From the NCBI RefSeq assembly GCF_004327355.1, contig NZ_QJUM01000004.1, forward strand, positions 124,001 to 188,000: a stretch of 64,000 bases of DNA, read 5' to 3'. The stretch is from Phytopseudomonas dryadis (GTDB lineage Bacteria > Pseudomonadota > Gammaproteobacteria > Pseudomonadales > Pseudomonadaceae). The notes under the pieces were generated by a model that saw only the letters and a program-made list of their open reading frames with translations, was not told where the DNA came from and made no database searches. Positions 22,537 to 30,621 of this stretch are shown here, in pieces. Numbering within the stretch: position 1 is the stretch's first letter; the number at the start of each line of letters is the position of its first letter. The translations under genes and the position numbers were made by a program.

Positions 22537-23282
22537 CTGCGATTGCAGCCGTTCATCGCCCCTGCGCACTGATCCCGGTGTACAACCATGAGCACGCACT
22601 GCCCGCAGTGGTCGCCGCCTTGCTCGATGCCGGCCTGCCTTGCGTGCTGGTCGACGATGCCTCCAGCCCGGGCTGCGCGGCGGTGATCGACAGGCTCGCC
22701 AGCGAGGCCGATACCTATTTGCTGCGCCTGCCCCACAATCAGGGCAAGGGTGGTGCGGTAATGGCCGGCCTGCGCGAGGCGCAGCGCCTGGGCTTCAGTC
22801 ATGCGCTGCAGGTGGATGCCGATGGCCAGCACGATCTGCAGGCGGTTCAGGCCTTCCTCGACGAGTCCCGCGATCATCCCGAGGCGATCGTCTGCGGCTA
22901 CCCGCAGTACGACGCCAGCGTGCCCAAGGGCCGCCTGTATGCGCGCTACCTGACTCACGCCTGGGTGTGGATCAACAGCCTGTCGCTGCAGATCCGCGAC
23001 TCCATGTGCGGCTTCCGGGTCTACCCGCTGGCCGCCAGCGTGGCGCTGATCGACTCGGCGAAGCTGGGCACGCGCATGGATTTCGACTCGGAAATCCTCG
23101 TGCGCCTGTCCTGGCGCGAGCAGCCCATGCGCTGGCTACCGACCCGCGTGCATTACCCCGAGGATGGCGTCTCGCATTTTCGCCTGTGGCAGGACAATGC
23201 GCTGATCTCGAAAATGCATGCGCGGCTGTTCTTCGGCATGCTCTGCCGCGCGCCCTGGCTGCTCTATCGGCGGTGGCGCTGA
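22533..23282 (+). CDS. Glycosyltransferase family 2
   Basis: Cytoplasmic-face sugar transferase of 249 residues of the dolichol-phosphate-mannose-synthase-like class. It opens with LIPVYNHEHALPAVVAALL, then VLVDDASSPG, and has the metal/nucleotide motif QVDADGQHD near residue 92. There is no C-terminal membrane region. In APE loci this enzyme (ApeJ-like position) probably sugars the lipid anchor or the polyene. It overlaps the ligase gene by four bases and the next gene by one base. Confidence 0.88.
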   Translation: MTAIAAVHRPCALIPVYNHEHALPAVVAALLDAGLPCVLVDDASSPGCAAVIDRLASEADTYLLRLPHNQGKGGAVMAGLREAQRLGFSHALQVDADGQHDLQAVQAFLDESRDHPEAIVCGYPQYDASVPKGRLYARYLTHAWVWINSLSLQIRDSMCGFRVYPLAASVALIDSAKLGTRMDFDSEILVRLSWREQPMRWLPTRVHYPEDGVSHFRLWQDNALISKMHARLFFGMLCRAPWLLYRRWR

Positions 23283-24217
23283 TGGATCGGAGCAAGCACT
23301 GGGCCGAGCAACGCGAGCGCGGCAGTTTCGCCCTGATGAAATTCACCGCCCTGGCCTCGCGCCATCTGGGGCGCCGTGCCCTGAGCCCGTTGCTGTACCT
23401 GATCGTCGGCTATTTCTTCCTGTTCGGCGCCAAGGCCCGGCGCAGCGTTCGCCAGTACCAGAACAACCTGGCGAGCTGGAGCGCCCGCCCGGCATTGCGC
23501 CCGACTCACCGCTCGGTGTTCGCCCAGTTCATGGCCTTCGCCGACAGCCTGCTGGACAAGCTGGACGTGTGGAGCGGCCGCCTGCACTTCGCCGACATCG
23601 AGCTGATCGACCCCCACGGCCTGCACGGCCAGATGAACTGCAGCCGTGGGCAACTGCTGGTCGGCGCCCACCTGGGCAATCTCGAAGTGTGCCGCGCTCT
23701 GGCCGAGCTGGGCGCCCAGGTACGCATGAACGTGCTCGTTCATACCCGGCATGCCGAACAGTTCAATCGCCTGCTCAGGGAAAGCGGTGCCGACAACCTG
23801 CGGCTGATTCAGGTCAGCGAATTGGATCCGGCGGTGATGATGCGTCTGGCCGATCACCTGGAGCGCGGCGAATGGCTGGCGATCGCCGGCGATCGCGTGC
23901 CGCTGCACGGCGAGCGCACCGTCGACGTGGAGTTTCTCGGCCAGTCGGCGCCCCTGCCCCAAGGCCCCTGGCTGCTCGCCGGGCTGTTGCAGTGCCCGGT
24001 CAACCTGATCGACTGCCTGAAGATCGATGGCCGCTACCAGATCATGCTGCAACCCTTTACCGACTCCGTGCAGTGGAAACGCAGCGAGCGCGATGCGGTG
24101 ATCCAGGGCTGGGCGCAACGCTACGCCGATCACCTGGCCCAACGCTGCCTGCAAGCCCCGCAGCAGTGGTTCAACTTCTATCCGTTCTGGAACGAACATG
24201 ACAACCCATCAGCCTGA
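23282..24217 (+). CDS. LpxL/HtrB-like acyltransferase
   Basis: Membrane-associated acyltransferase of 311 residues related to lipid A late acyltransferases. It has an N-terminal amphipathic/hydrophobic region (RRALSPLLYLIVGYFFLFGA) and the catalytic HX4E motif in GAHLGNLEVCRAL near residue 139. A second conserved segment is IAGDRVPLHG near residue 203. Such enzymes in APE and flexirubin-type clusters are proposed to attach acyl chains to the pigment's lipid anchor. The start at 23282 shares one base with the preceding stop (TGATG), and the gene overlaps the ammonia-lyase gene by 20 bases. Confidence 0.85.
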   Translation: MDRSKHWAEQRERGSFALMKFTALASRHLGRRALSPLLYLIVGYFFLFGAKARRSVRQYQNNLASWSARPALRPTHRSVFAQFMAFADSLLDKLDVWSGRLHFADIELIDPHGLHGQMNCSRGQLLVGAHLGNLEVCRALAELGAQVRMNVLVHTRHAEQFNRLLRESGADNLRLIQVSELDPAVMMRLADHLERGEWLAIAGDRVPLHGERTVDVEFLGQSAPLPQGPWLLAGLLQCPVNLIDCLKIDGRYQIMLQPFTDSVQWKRSERDAVIQGWAQRYADHLAQRCLQAPQQWFNFYPFWNEHDNPSA

Positions 24218-25880
24218 AACGGTGACCTTCGGCGCTCAGCCGCTGCGTCTTGAACAGATCGTCGGCCTGGCCCAGCGCACGGCGCGTGGCGCCCTGGACA
24301 CGAGTGCCGAATGGCGTGAGCGCATCAGCCGCGGCGCACGCTTCGTCGACAGCCTGCTGGATCGTGAAGGCATGATCTACGGCATCACCACCGGCTACGG
24401 CGACTCCTGCGTAGTGGCAGTGCCGCTGCACCAGGTCGAGGCGCTGCCCCGTCACCTGTACACCTTCCACGGCTGCGGCCTGGGCAAGCTGCTCGACGAG
24501 CCGGCCACCCGCGCGGTGCTGGCTGCCCGTTTGCAGTCGCTGTGCCAGGGCATGTCCGGGGTTCGCCTGGAACTGCTGGAGCGCCTGCAGGCATTCATCG
24601 AACAGGATGTGCTGCCGCTGATCCCGGAAGAAGGTTCGGTAGGCGCCAGCGGCGACCTGACGCCACTGTCCTACATTGCCGCGACCCTGTGCGGCGAGCG
24701 CGAGGTACTGTACCGCGGCGAGCGGCGCAGTGCCGCCGAGGTGCACGCCGAACTGGGCTGGACGCCGCTGGTGCTACGCCCCAAGGAAGCCCTGGCACTG
24801 ATGAACGGCACTGCGGTAATGACCGCCCTGGCCTGCCAGGCTTATGCCCGCGCCGATTACCTGCTCAAGCTGGCGACGCGCATTACCGCGCTCAATGTGA
24901 TCGCCCTGCAGGGCAATCCCGAACACTTCGACGAGCGCCTGTTCGCCGCCAAACCGCATCCGGGCCAGAATCAGGTCGCCGCCTGGATTCGCCAGGATCT
25001 GGCCATCGACGCGCCGACCGCCCCCAAGGCCGCTGGAAGCGTATCGAGCGACGGGGCGGCAAGGCGAGAGACGGCGAGGCCGCGGAGTTTACAAGCGGTA
25101 AATGAGCAGGCCGAGCCGGCTCTCAACGCAGCCGCACCTAGCGCAGTAGCTTCCAGAGGCCTTGGTTTGCATCGCCTGCAGGATCGCTACTCCATCCGCT
25201 GCGCCCCCCACGTGCTTGGCGTGCTGGCCGACAGCCTGGGGCTGCTGCGCCAGTTCATCGAAATCGAGCTGAACAGCGCCAACGACAACCCGCTGATCGA
25301 CCCCGATGAGGAGCGCGTGCTGCATGGCGGGCACTTCTACGGCGGGCATATCGCCTTCGCCATGGACAGCCTGAAGAACCTGATCGGCAACCTCGCCGAC
25401 CTGCTCGACCGCCAACTCGCCCTGCTGGTCGACACCCGCTACAACCACGGCCTGCCGAGCAACCTGTCCGGCGCCCCGGCCGAAACGGCGATGATCAACC
25501 ACGGCTTCAAGGCCGTGCAGATCGGCGCCAGCGCCTGGACCGCCGAAGCTCTGAAGAACACCCTGCCGGCCAGTGTGTTCTCGCGCTCCACCGAATGCCA
25601 CAACCAGGACAAGGTGAGCATGGGCACCATCGCCGCCCGCGATGCCCTGCGCAGCCTGGAACTGGCCGAGCAGGTCGCCGCGGCCACGTTGCTCGCCGCC
25701 AACCAGGGCGTGTGGCTGCGCCAGCGCGCCGAATCGACCGTCCTGCCGGCAGCCCTGGCGGACATGCACGGGCAACTCGCCGAAGACTTCCCGCCGCTGA
25801 TCGAAGATCGCGCCCTGGAAGGCGAACTGCGCCTGTGCCTGCAACGTATCCGTGCCCGGCACTGGAGCCTCTATGCGTAA
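24198..25880 (+). CDS. MIO-type aromatic amino acid ammonia-lyase with in-frame inserted DNA element
   Basis: Enzyme of 560 residues of the histidine/phenylalanine/tyrosine ammonia-lyase superfamily, which removes ammonia from an aromatic amino acid to give an acrylic acid. The self-forming MIO cofactor site is A150-S151-G152 in GSVGASGDLTPLSY. The catalytic tyrosine loop is IYGITTGYGDS (Y61). The later core contains RLQDRYSIRCAPHV and STECHNQDKVSMG. The residue pair that sets substrate choice is F90-H91, a mixed pattern, so tyrosine versus histidine cannot be called. Residues 277-322 are not ammonia-lyase sequence: they are encoded by a 134-bp palindromic-ended element (25028-25161) inserted just before the RLQDRYS motif, and the frame stays open. 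Relatives in such clusters are about 510-520 residues. Confidence 0.88.
   Translation: MTTHQPETVTFGAQPLRLEQIVGLAQRTARGALDTSAEWRERISRGARFVDSLLDREGMIYGITTGYGDSCVVAVPLHQVEALPRHLYTFHGCGLGKLLDEPATRAVLAARLQSLCQGMSGVRLELLERLQAFIEQDVLPLIPEEGSVGASGDLTPLSYIAATLCGEREVLYRGERRSAAEVHAELGWTPLVLRPKEALALMNGTAVMTALACQAYARADYLLKLATRITALNVIALQGNPEHFDERLFAAKPHPGQNQVAAWIRQDLAIDAPTAPKAAGSVSSDGAARRETARPRSLQAVNEQAEPALNAAAPSAVASRGLGLHRLQDRYSIRCAPHVLGVLADSLGLLRQFIEIELNSANDNPLIDPDEERVLHGGHFYGGHIAFAMDSLKNLIGNLADLLDRQLALLVDTRYNHGLPSNLSGAPAETAMINHGFKAVQIGASAWTAEALKNTLPASVFSRSTECHNQDKVSMGTIAARDALRSLELAEQVAAATLLAANQGVWLRQRAESTVLPAALADMHGQLAEDFPPLIEDRALEGELRLCLQRIRARHWSLYA
25028..25161. repeat. MITE-like element inside the ammonia-lyase gene
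   Basis: 134 bp bounded by near-perfect terminal inverted repeats: GGCCGCTGGAAGC at 25028-25040 and GCTTCCAGAGGCC at 25149-25161 (12 of 13 pair). The pairing extends outward over CCAA and TTGG. The inside has a small stem TTTAC-aagcg-GTAAA around 25088. There is no coding capacity of its own beyond being read through. No second copy was seen in this window, and no clear target duplication can be defined by eye. Confidence 0.75.
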
Positions 25881-25913
25881 CCCATGCTTCGCAGGAGCCA
25901 TGCTGGCGATAAT

Positions 25914-26101
25914 GGCGTTGAAATCCGCTTCGCTGTTGCCGCGCAAATCGCTTTCGCTGGCAAGCCAGCTCCTACAGGGTGCGCAACGCGACCGTATACA
26001 CCTGACACGTGTAGGAGCCGGCTTGCCGGCGATAAAGATGTTGAAATCCGCTTCGGTGTTGCCAGGTAAACCGCTATCGCTGGCAAACCAGCGCCTACAG
26101 G
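25914..26101. repeat. REP cluster between ammonia-lyase and thioesterase genes
   Basis: Three REP half-units of the CGCTGGCAAGCCAGCTCCTAC type: about 25950-25977 (forward), 26010-26036 (inverted, GTAGGAGCCGGCTTGCCGGC) and 26071-26100 (forward, degenerate). A 27-bp unit with TTGAAATCCGCTTCG is directly repeated at about 25917 and 26041. It is the only sizeable gap (233 bp) in the first half of the pigment operon and may affect mRNA stability or split the transcript. Confidence 0.8.
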
Positions 26102-26113
26102 GACGAAGCCATC

Positions 26114-26539
26114 ATGCGTAGCAAAGGCGTGCTGCAGGCCGAGGTGGAAATCCTCGTGCCGTTCTTCGACGTGGACATGATGGAAATCGTCTGGCACGGC
26201 CACTACGTCAAGTACTTCGAACAGGCACGCTGTGCCCTGCTCGACCGGCTAGACCACGGCTACCCGCAGATGCGTGACAGCGGTTACGCCTGGCCGGTGA
26301 TCGATCTGCAGCTGCGCTACATCCGCGGCGCCCAATTCGGCCAGCGCATCACCGTGTGCGCGGATCTGGTGGAGTGGGAAAACCGCCTGAAGATCCACTA
26401 CCTGATCAGCGACAGCGCCAGCGGCGAGCGCATGACCCGCGGCAGCAGCGTGCAGGTGGCGGTGGACATCGCCAGCCGGGAAATGCAGCTGGCTTCCCCT
26501 CAGGTATTCATCGATGCCGTGCAGCGGGTGATCGGATGA
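26114..26539 (+). CDS. Acyl thioesterase, 4-hydroxybenzoyl-CoA thioesterase fold
   Basis: Hotdog thioesterase of 141 residues. The active-site helix FFDVDMMEIVWHGHYVKYFE near residues 17-36 has the family aspartate (DVD) and the HxxY region of YbgC-type enzymes. It should hydrolyse acyl-ACP or acyl-CoA thioesters, perhaps releasing the finished polyene or clearing stalled chains. ATG 26114 is the first codon after the REP cluster and follows GGGACGAAGCC, a weak ribosome site. The stop overlaps the next start by four bases. Confidence 0.87.
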   Translation: MRSKGVLQAEVEILVPFFDVDMMEIVWHGHYVKYFEQARCALLDRLDHGYPQMRDSGYAWPVIDLQLRYIRGAQFGQRITVCADLVEWENRLKIHYLISDSASGERMTRGSSVQVAVDIASREMQLASPQVFIDAVQRVIG

Positions 26540-27144
26540 TCGCCATGGCGCGCTTCGCCCTGCTGCTCGGCCTGGTGGCGACGACGCTATGCAGCCAAGC
26601 CGAGCCCCTCACCCTCGACGGGCTCAGCAAGCAGCTGTCGCAGCATGCCGTGGTGCGTGGGCCGTTCATCCAGGAAAAACACCTGCGCGCCCTGCCCCAG
26701 CCGCTGACCAGCAGCGGCGAATTCGTGCTCGCCGCCGATGCCGGCCTGCTCTGGAAGCTGCGCAAACCGCTGCAGCAGGACTACCGCATCGACGCCAACG
26801 GCATTGCCCGACGCACTACCGACGGCTGGCAGATGCAACCGGGGCGCGACATCGCCGCGCAGCAGAGCCGCCTGTTTCTCGACGTGCTCAAGGGCAACCA
26901 CAGCGGCCTGGCGCGGGATTTCGACCTGCGGCTGAGCGGCGATGCCAAGGCCTGGACGCTGAGCCTGCTGCCGACCTCGCTGCTGCTCAAGCAGGTGTTC
27001 AGCCGCATCGACATCAGCGGTGGCGAGCTGGTCGAGCGTATCGAACTGCACGAAACCCAGGGCGACCGCACGCTGATGCGCATGCCCGCGAGTGTCGTGG
27101 ATGATGCCCTGAGCGAGCAGGAGCGTAGCGACTTTGCCCGCTGA
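26536..27144 (+). CDS. LolA-like periplasmic lipid carrier
   Basis: Exported protein of 202 residues. The signal peptide (residues 1-22, ending SQA) is followed by the open beta-barrel fold of LolA-type lipoprotein carriers (GPFIQEKHLRALPQPLTSSG, then WKLRKPLQQDYRID). In APE clusters this carrier is thought to move the lipid-like polyene through the periplasm to the outer membrane. It lies between a thioesterase and an MMPL exporter, an export pair by context. It overlaps the previous gene by four bases and the MMPL gene by eleven. Confidence 0.85.
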   Translation: MIAMARFALLLGLVATTLCSQAEPLTLDGLSKQLSQHAVVRGPFIQEKHLRALPQPLTSSGEFVLAADAGLLWKLRKPLQQDYRIDANGIARRTTDGWQMQPGRDIAAQQSRLFLDVLKGNHSGLARDFDLRLSGDAKAWTLSLLPTSLLLKQVFSRIDISGGELVERIELHETQGDRTLMRMPASVVDDALSEQERSDFAR

Positions 27145-29476
27145 ACCGAGAAACGCGCTCATCGAGCGCCGACTGCCGCGGCTGTTCGCCGTATTGCTGT
27201 TGGCGCTGCTGGCGCTGACCGCCTGGCAGTGGCGCCACGGCCCGCCGGTGGCTGCCAGCATGCTCGCCCTGCTGCCCAGCGGCGCCGGCGATGCGCGGCT
27301 GCAACAGGCCGAAGCGCGCATGCAGGAGCCGATTCAGCACGACGTGCTGGTGCTGGTCGGCCACCCCGAGCGCGAGCGTGCCGTCGACCTGGCTGCCACC
27401 CTGGGTCAGCAATGGCGCGACAGCGGCCACTTCGAACAGGTGCGCTGGAGACTCGACAGCGACCTCGACGCCCTGCGCCAGCATCTGCGCGACAACCGCC
27501 TGAACCTGCTCCCCGCGGCCGACCGTCAGTTGCTGATCGAGCAGCCGGAAATCTTCATCCAGCAGCGCGCTGCCGGGCTGTTCGATCCGTTCGCGTCCTT
27601 CAGCCTGCTACCGCCGGAACAGGACTGGTTCGGCCTGGGCGGGCGTGCCCAGCAGGCACTCAATTTTGGCGGCCGGGTACAGCCGGATCTGGCCAGTGGC
27701 ACCCTGCTGGTTCAGGAATCCGGCATGAGCTGGGCCGTGCTGCACCTGCGCAGCCACGGCGACGCCTTCGATATGCAGGCACCACTGGCCATCGCACACA
27801 GTATCGAAACCGCGCGTGCCGCTACCGAGGCAGCCGGCGGCCAGTTGCTCGCCACCGGCGGCGTACTGTACGCCGCGGCGGGCCAGAACAAAGCCATGAG
27901 CGAGATGACCCTGATTGGCGGTGCCGCCAGCCTCGGCACCCTGCTGCTATTGCTGCTGGCCTTCCGGCGCCCGCGGGTGCTGCTCAGCCTGCTGCCGATC
28001 GGCGTGGCCCTGCTCACTGGTTCTGCCGCCTGCGTACTGCTGTTCGGCCAGATCAACGCACTGACCCTGGTGCTCGGCGCCAGCCTGATCGGCGTTGCCG
28101 CCGACTACCCGCTGCATTACCTGAGCAAGAGCTGGGGCCATGCCGAGTGGCGCAGCTGGAGCGCGTTGCGCAGCACCCTGCCGGGCCTCAGCCTGAGCCT
28201 GGGTACCAACCTGATCGGTTACCTGGCGCTGGCCTTCACGCCGTTCCCGGCCCTTACGCAGATCGCTGCGTTCTCCGCTGCCGGCCTGATCGGTGCCTAT
28301 CTCTGCTCGGTCTGCCTGCTCCCCGCCTGGCTGGATGGCATGCAGCTGCGCCCGGCTCCGCGCCTGCTGGCCGTGGCCACGCGCCTGCTGAGCTGGCACA
28401 GCCGCATACAGAAAGGCAGCGGTAATTTCTGGCTACTCGGCCTGTTCCTGCTGTTCTGCGCGGGCGGTATCTGGCAGTTGCACAGCCAGAACGATCTGCG
28501 CCAGTGGCTGGGCAAGGATCCGGCGCTGTTCGCCCAGTCGCAGCGCATCGTGCAGCTCACCGGGCAGCAGCCCACCAGCCAGTTCTTTCTGGTACGTGCG
28601 GCCGATGAGGCGCAACTGCTGCAGCGTCAGCACGCCCTCGGCATACGTCTCGACACACTGGTGAAGAGCGATCAGCTGCGCAGCTACCTGTCGCTCAACC
28701 AACTGATAGCGCCCGCCGCCCAGTTGCAGTCGCTACGCACTGCCCTGGCAGAACTGCCAACGCATTGGCAAGCGCTGCTCGACCTGGGCGTACCGGCCGC
28801 CGCGTTGCAGACCGAGCTGCAGCAACTGCTGGAACAGCCACAAGCGGATCTGGATCAAGCCCTCGCCAGCCCCCTGGCCGAGCCCTGGCGCACACTATGG
28901 CTGGGCCGCGATGAAAATGGCGTTGCCGCCATCGTCAGCCTGCAGGGGCAGACCGACAGCGCACTGCTGCAAACCGCCGCAGACGGCCTCGACGGCGTGC
29001 AACTGGTCGACCGCCTAGGCGAGTTGAACAGCCTGTTCGCCGCCACCCAGATCAGCGCCGCCGAGCTCAAGCTGGTGTCGTGCCTGGCGATCGTGCTGCT
29101 GCTGTGCATACCCTTCGGCATCGGCGGTGCCCTGCGGGTGGTCTGCCTGCCGCTGCTGGCAGCACTCGCCGCGCTGGCCTGCCTCGGCTGGCTGGGCCAG
29201 CCGTTGACCCTGTTCAGCCTGTTCGGCCTGCTGCTGATCACCGCCATCGGCGTCGATTACGCCATCCTGATGCGCGAGAATATCGGCGGCCCCGCCGTCA
29301 GCCTGCTCGGTACGCTGCTCTCAGCGATCTCCAGCTGGCTGTCGTTCGGCCTGCTGCTGATCAGCCAGACGCCGGCCATCGCCAATTTCGGCCTGGCCAT
29401 CAGCCTGGGGCTGATGTTCTGTTTTCTGCTGTCGCCCTGGGCCGCACCGCGTCCCGACAAGGAGGTCGTCGCGTGA
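27134..29476 (+). CDS. MMPL/RND-type exporter (COG4258-like)
   Basis: Inner-membrane exporter of 780 residues with the duplicated MMPL plan: one helix, a large periplasmic domain, five helices (about residues 255-420), a second helix and periplasmic domain, then five more helices to the C-terminus. The conserved loop LGASLIGVAADYPLHYLSK near residue 313 and its counterpart ITAIGVDYAILMREN near residue 703 carry the aspartate-tyrosine pair linked to proton use. It should pull the pigment lipid from the inner membrane and hand it to the LolA-like protein. The start is TTG 27134, placed after CAGGAGCG; no better start exists in frame before the membrane region. Confidence 0.85.
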   Translation: MPAEPRNALIERRLPRLFAVLLLALLALTAWQWRHGPPVAASMLALLPSGAGDARLQQAEARMQEPIQHDVLVLVGHPERERAVDLAATLGQQWRDSGHFEQVRWRLDSDLDALRQHLRDNRLNLLPAADRQLLIEQPEIFIQQRAAGLFDPFASFSLLPPEQDWFGLGGRAQQALNFGGRVQPDLASGTLLVQESGMSWAVLHLRSHGDAFDMQAPLAIAHSIETARAATEAAGGQLLATGGVLYAAAGQNKAMSEMTLIGGAASLGTLLLLLLAFRRPRVLLSLLPIGVALLTGSAACVLLFGQINALTLVLGASLIGVAADYPLHYLSKSWGHAEWRSWSALRSTLPGLSLSLGTNLIGYLALAFTPFPALTQIAAFSAAGLIGAYLCSVCLLPAWLDGMQLRPAPRLLAVATRLLSWHSRIQKGSGNFWLLGLFLLFCAGGIWQLHSQNDLRQWLGKDPALFAQSQRIVQLTGQQPTSQFFLVRAADEAQLLQRQHALGIRLDTLVKSDQLRSYLSLNQLIAPAAQLQSLRTALAELPTHWQALLDLGVPAAALQTELQQLLEQPQADLDQALASPLAEPWRTLWLGRDENGVAAIVSLQGQTDSALLQTAADGLDGVQLVDRLGELNSLFAATQISAAELKLVSCLAIVLLLCIPFGIGGALRVVCLPLLAALAALACLGWLGQPLTLFSLFGLLLITAIGVDYAILMRENIGGPAVSLLGTLLSAISSWLSFGLLLISQTPAIANFGLAISLGLMFCFLLSPWAAPRPDKEVVA

Positions 29477-30621
29477 GCGTGCTCGGTTTCTGGCTGCTGG
29501 CTCTGGCAGTCTACGCCCTGGTCGGCAGCGTTGGCGGTCGCCGGCTGATTCCCATCGTCGGCCAATTGCTGGTCGCCAGCCTGGCGATACCCGCCATGCT
29601 GCTCGGCTGGGTCGAGCCGCACCTGCAACTGGGCGCCGCGGATCTGCTCGCGCCAACCTGGCTGAACCTGCTCTACGGCCTGTGCTTCGCCTTGCTGCTG
29701 GGCTACATCCTCAGCGACGTGATCGACCTCGAACTCAGCCCGGCATGCCTGAAGATCGCCCTGCCGAGCTTCCTGGTGCCGCTGCTCGCCGGTCTGGCCT
29801 GTGCCCTCTGGCTGTTACCTGGCGAACGCAGTTGGTTGAGCGCGGTGGGCATCGGCCTGCTGTTTTCCATCACCGCGATCCCGGTGCTCTATCTGTTCCT
29901 GCAGAACATCGGCTATCCGCCCGCGGCGACCAAACGCCTGCTGCACGCGGCGATCCTGATGGACTTCATGTGCTGGAGCCTGTTCGGCCTGGCCCAGGGC
30001 AGCAGCCATCCGGCAAGCCTGCTGTGGCCGCTGCTGGCCGCCGCCCTGCCCATGCTGTTGCACCTGTTGAAGTTGCGCCACCCGTTGTTCTTCAGCCTGC
30101 CGTTCTTCGCGCTGATGCTGCTGTTCCATAGCCTCAAGCTCAACGCCCTGGTATTCGGCATCGCCTACATGCTGTGCCTGGCCTGGATCCGCCAGCCATT
30201 GCGCCTGCCGCTGCCGGAACACCTGTGGAAGCTGCTGATGAATGGCCTGGCCGTGCCGTTGATCCTCACCTGCGGCGTTTTGCGCGTGGACTTCCACGGC
30301 ATCGATGAGCATTACTCCTGGCTGTCGGTCGGCGTACTGCTGGTGGTACCGGTGGTCAGCAAAGTGCTGGGAAGCTGGCTTGGCCTGCACTGGGCGGAGC
30401 CGGCTGCCTCGGCGCAGATCAAGTGGCGCGAAAGCCTGCTGCTGAATATCCGCGGCCTGACCGAAATCGTGTTTCTCAACCTGCTCCTGCAACTGCAGCT
30501 GATCGATGCCATGGTCTATTTCGGCCTGCTGCTGATGAGCCTGTTCTCTACCCTGCTGCCAGCCCTGCTGGGCCGGCGCGCTTATACAAGCGAGGCGAAA
30601 AGCCGCTATGAAGTCTCCTGA
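29473..30621 (+). CDS. CPA2-like cation:proton antiporter-related membrane protein
   Basis: Polytopic membrane protein of 382 residues with about ten to twelve helices. Two segments resemble Kef-type (CPA2) antiporters: FSITAIPVLYLFLQNIGYPP followed by a helix with MDFMCW, and the C-terminal LNIRGLTEIVFLNLLLQLQL. In true CPA2 proteins the first helix pair is followed by an aspartate (as in DD); here a single aspartate, D in LMDFMCW near residue 160, occupies that place. No RCK or TrkA domain follows. GTG 29473 overlaps the MMPL stop. A proton antiporter relative is not a standard APE gene in the clusters I know. It may energise export or adjust local pH, but the role is open. Confidence 0.7.
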   Translation: MSVLGFWLLALAVYALVGSVGGRRLIPIVGQLLVASLAIPAMLLGWVEPHLQLGAADLLAPTWLNLLYGLCFALLLGYILSDVIDLELSPACLKIALPSFLVPLLAGLACALWLLPGERSWLSAVGIGLLFSITAIPVLYLFLQNIGYPPAATKRLLHAAILMDFMCWSLFGLAQGSSHPASLLWPLLAAALPMLLHLLKLRHPLFFSLPFFALMLLFHSLKLNALVFGIAYMLCLAWIRQPLRLPLPEHLWKLLMNGLAVPLILTCGVLRVDFHGIDEHYSWLSVGVLLVVPVVSKVLGSWLGLHWAEPAASAQIKWRESLLLNIRGLTEIVFLNLLLQLQLIDAMVYFGLLLMSLFSTLLPALLGRRAYTSEAKSRYEVS

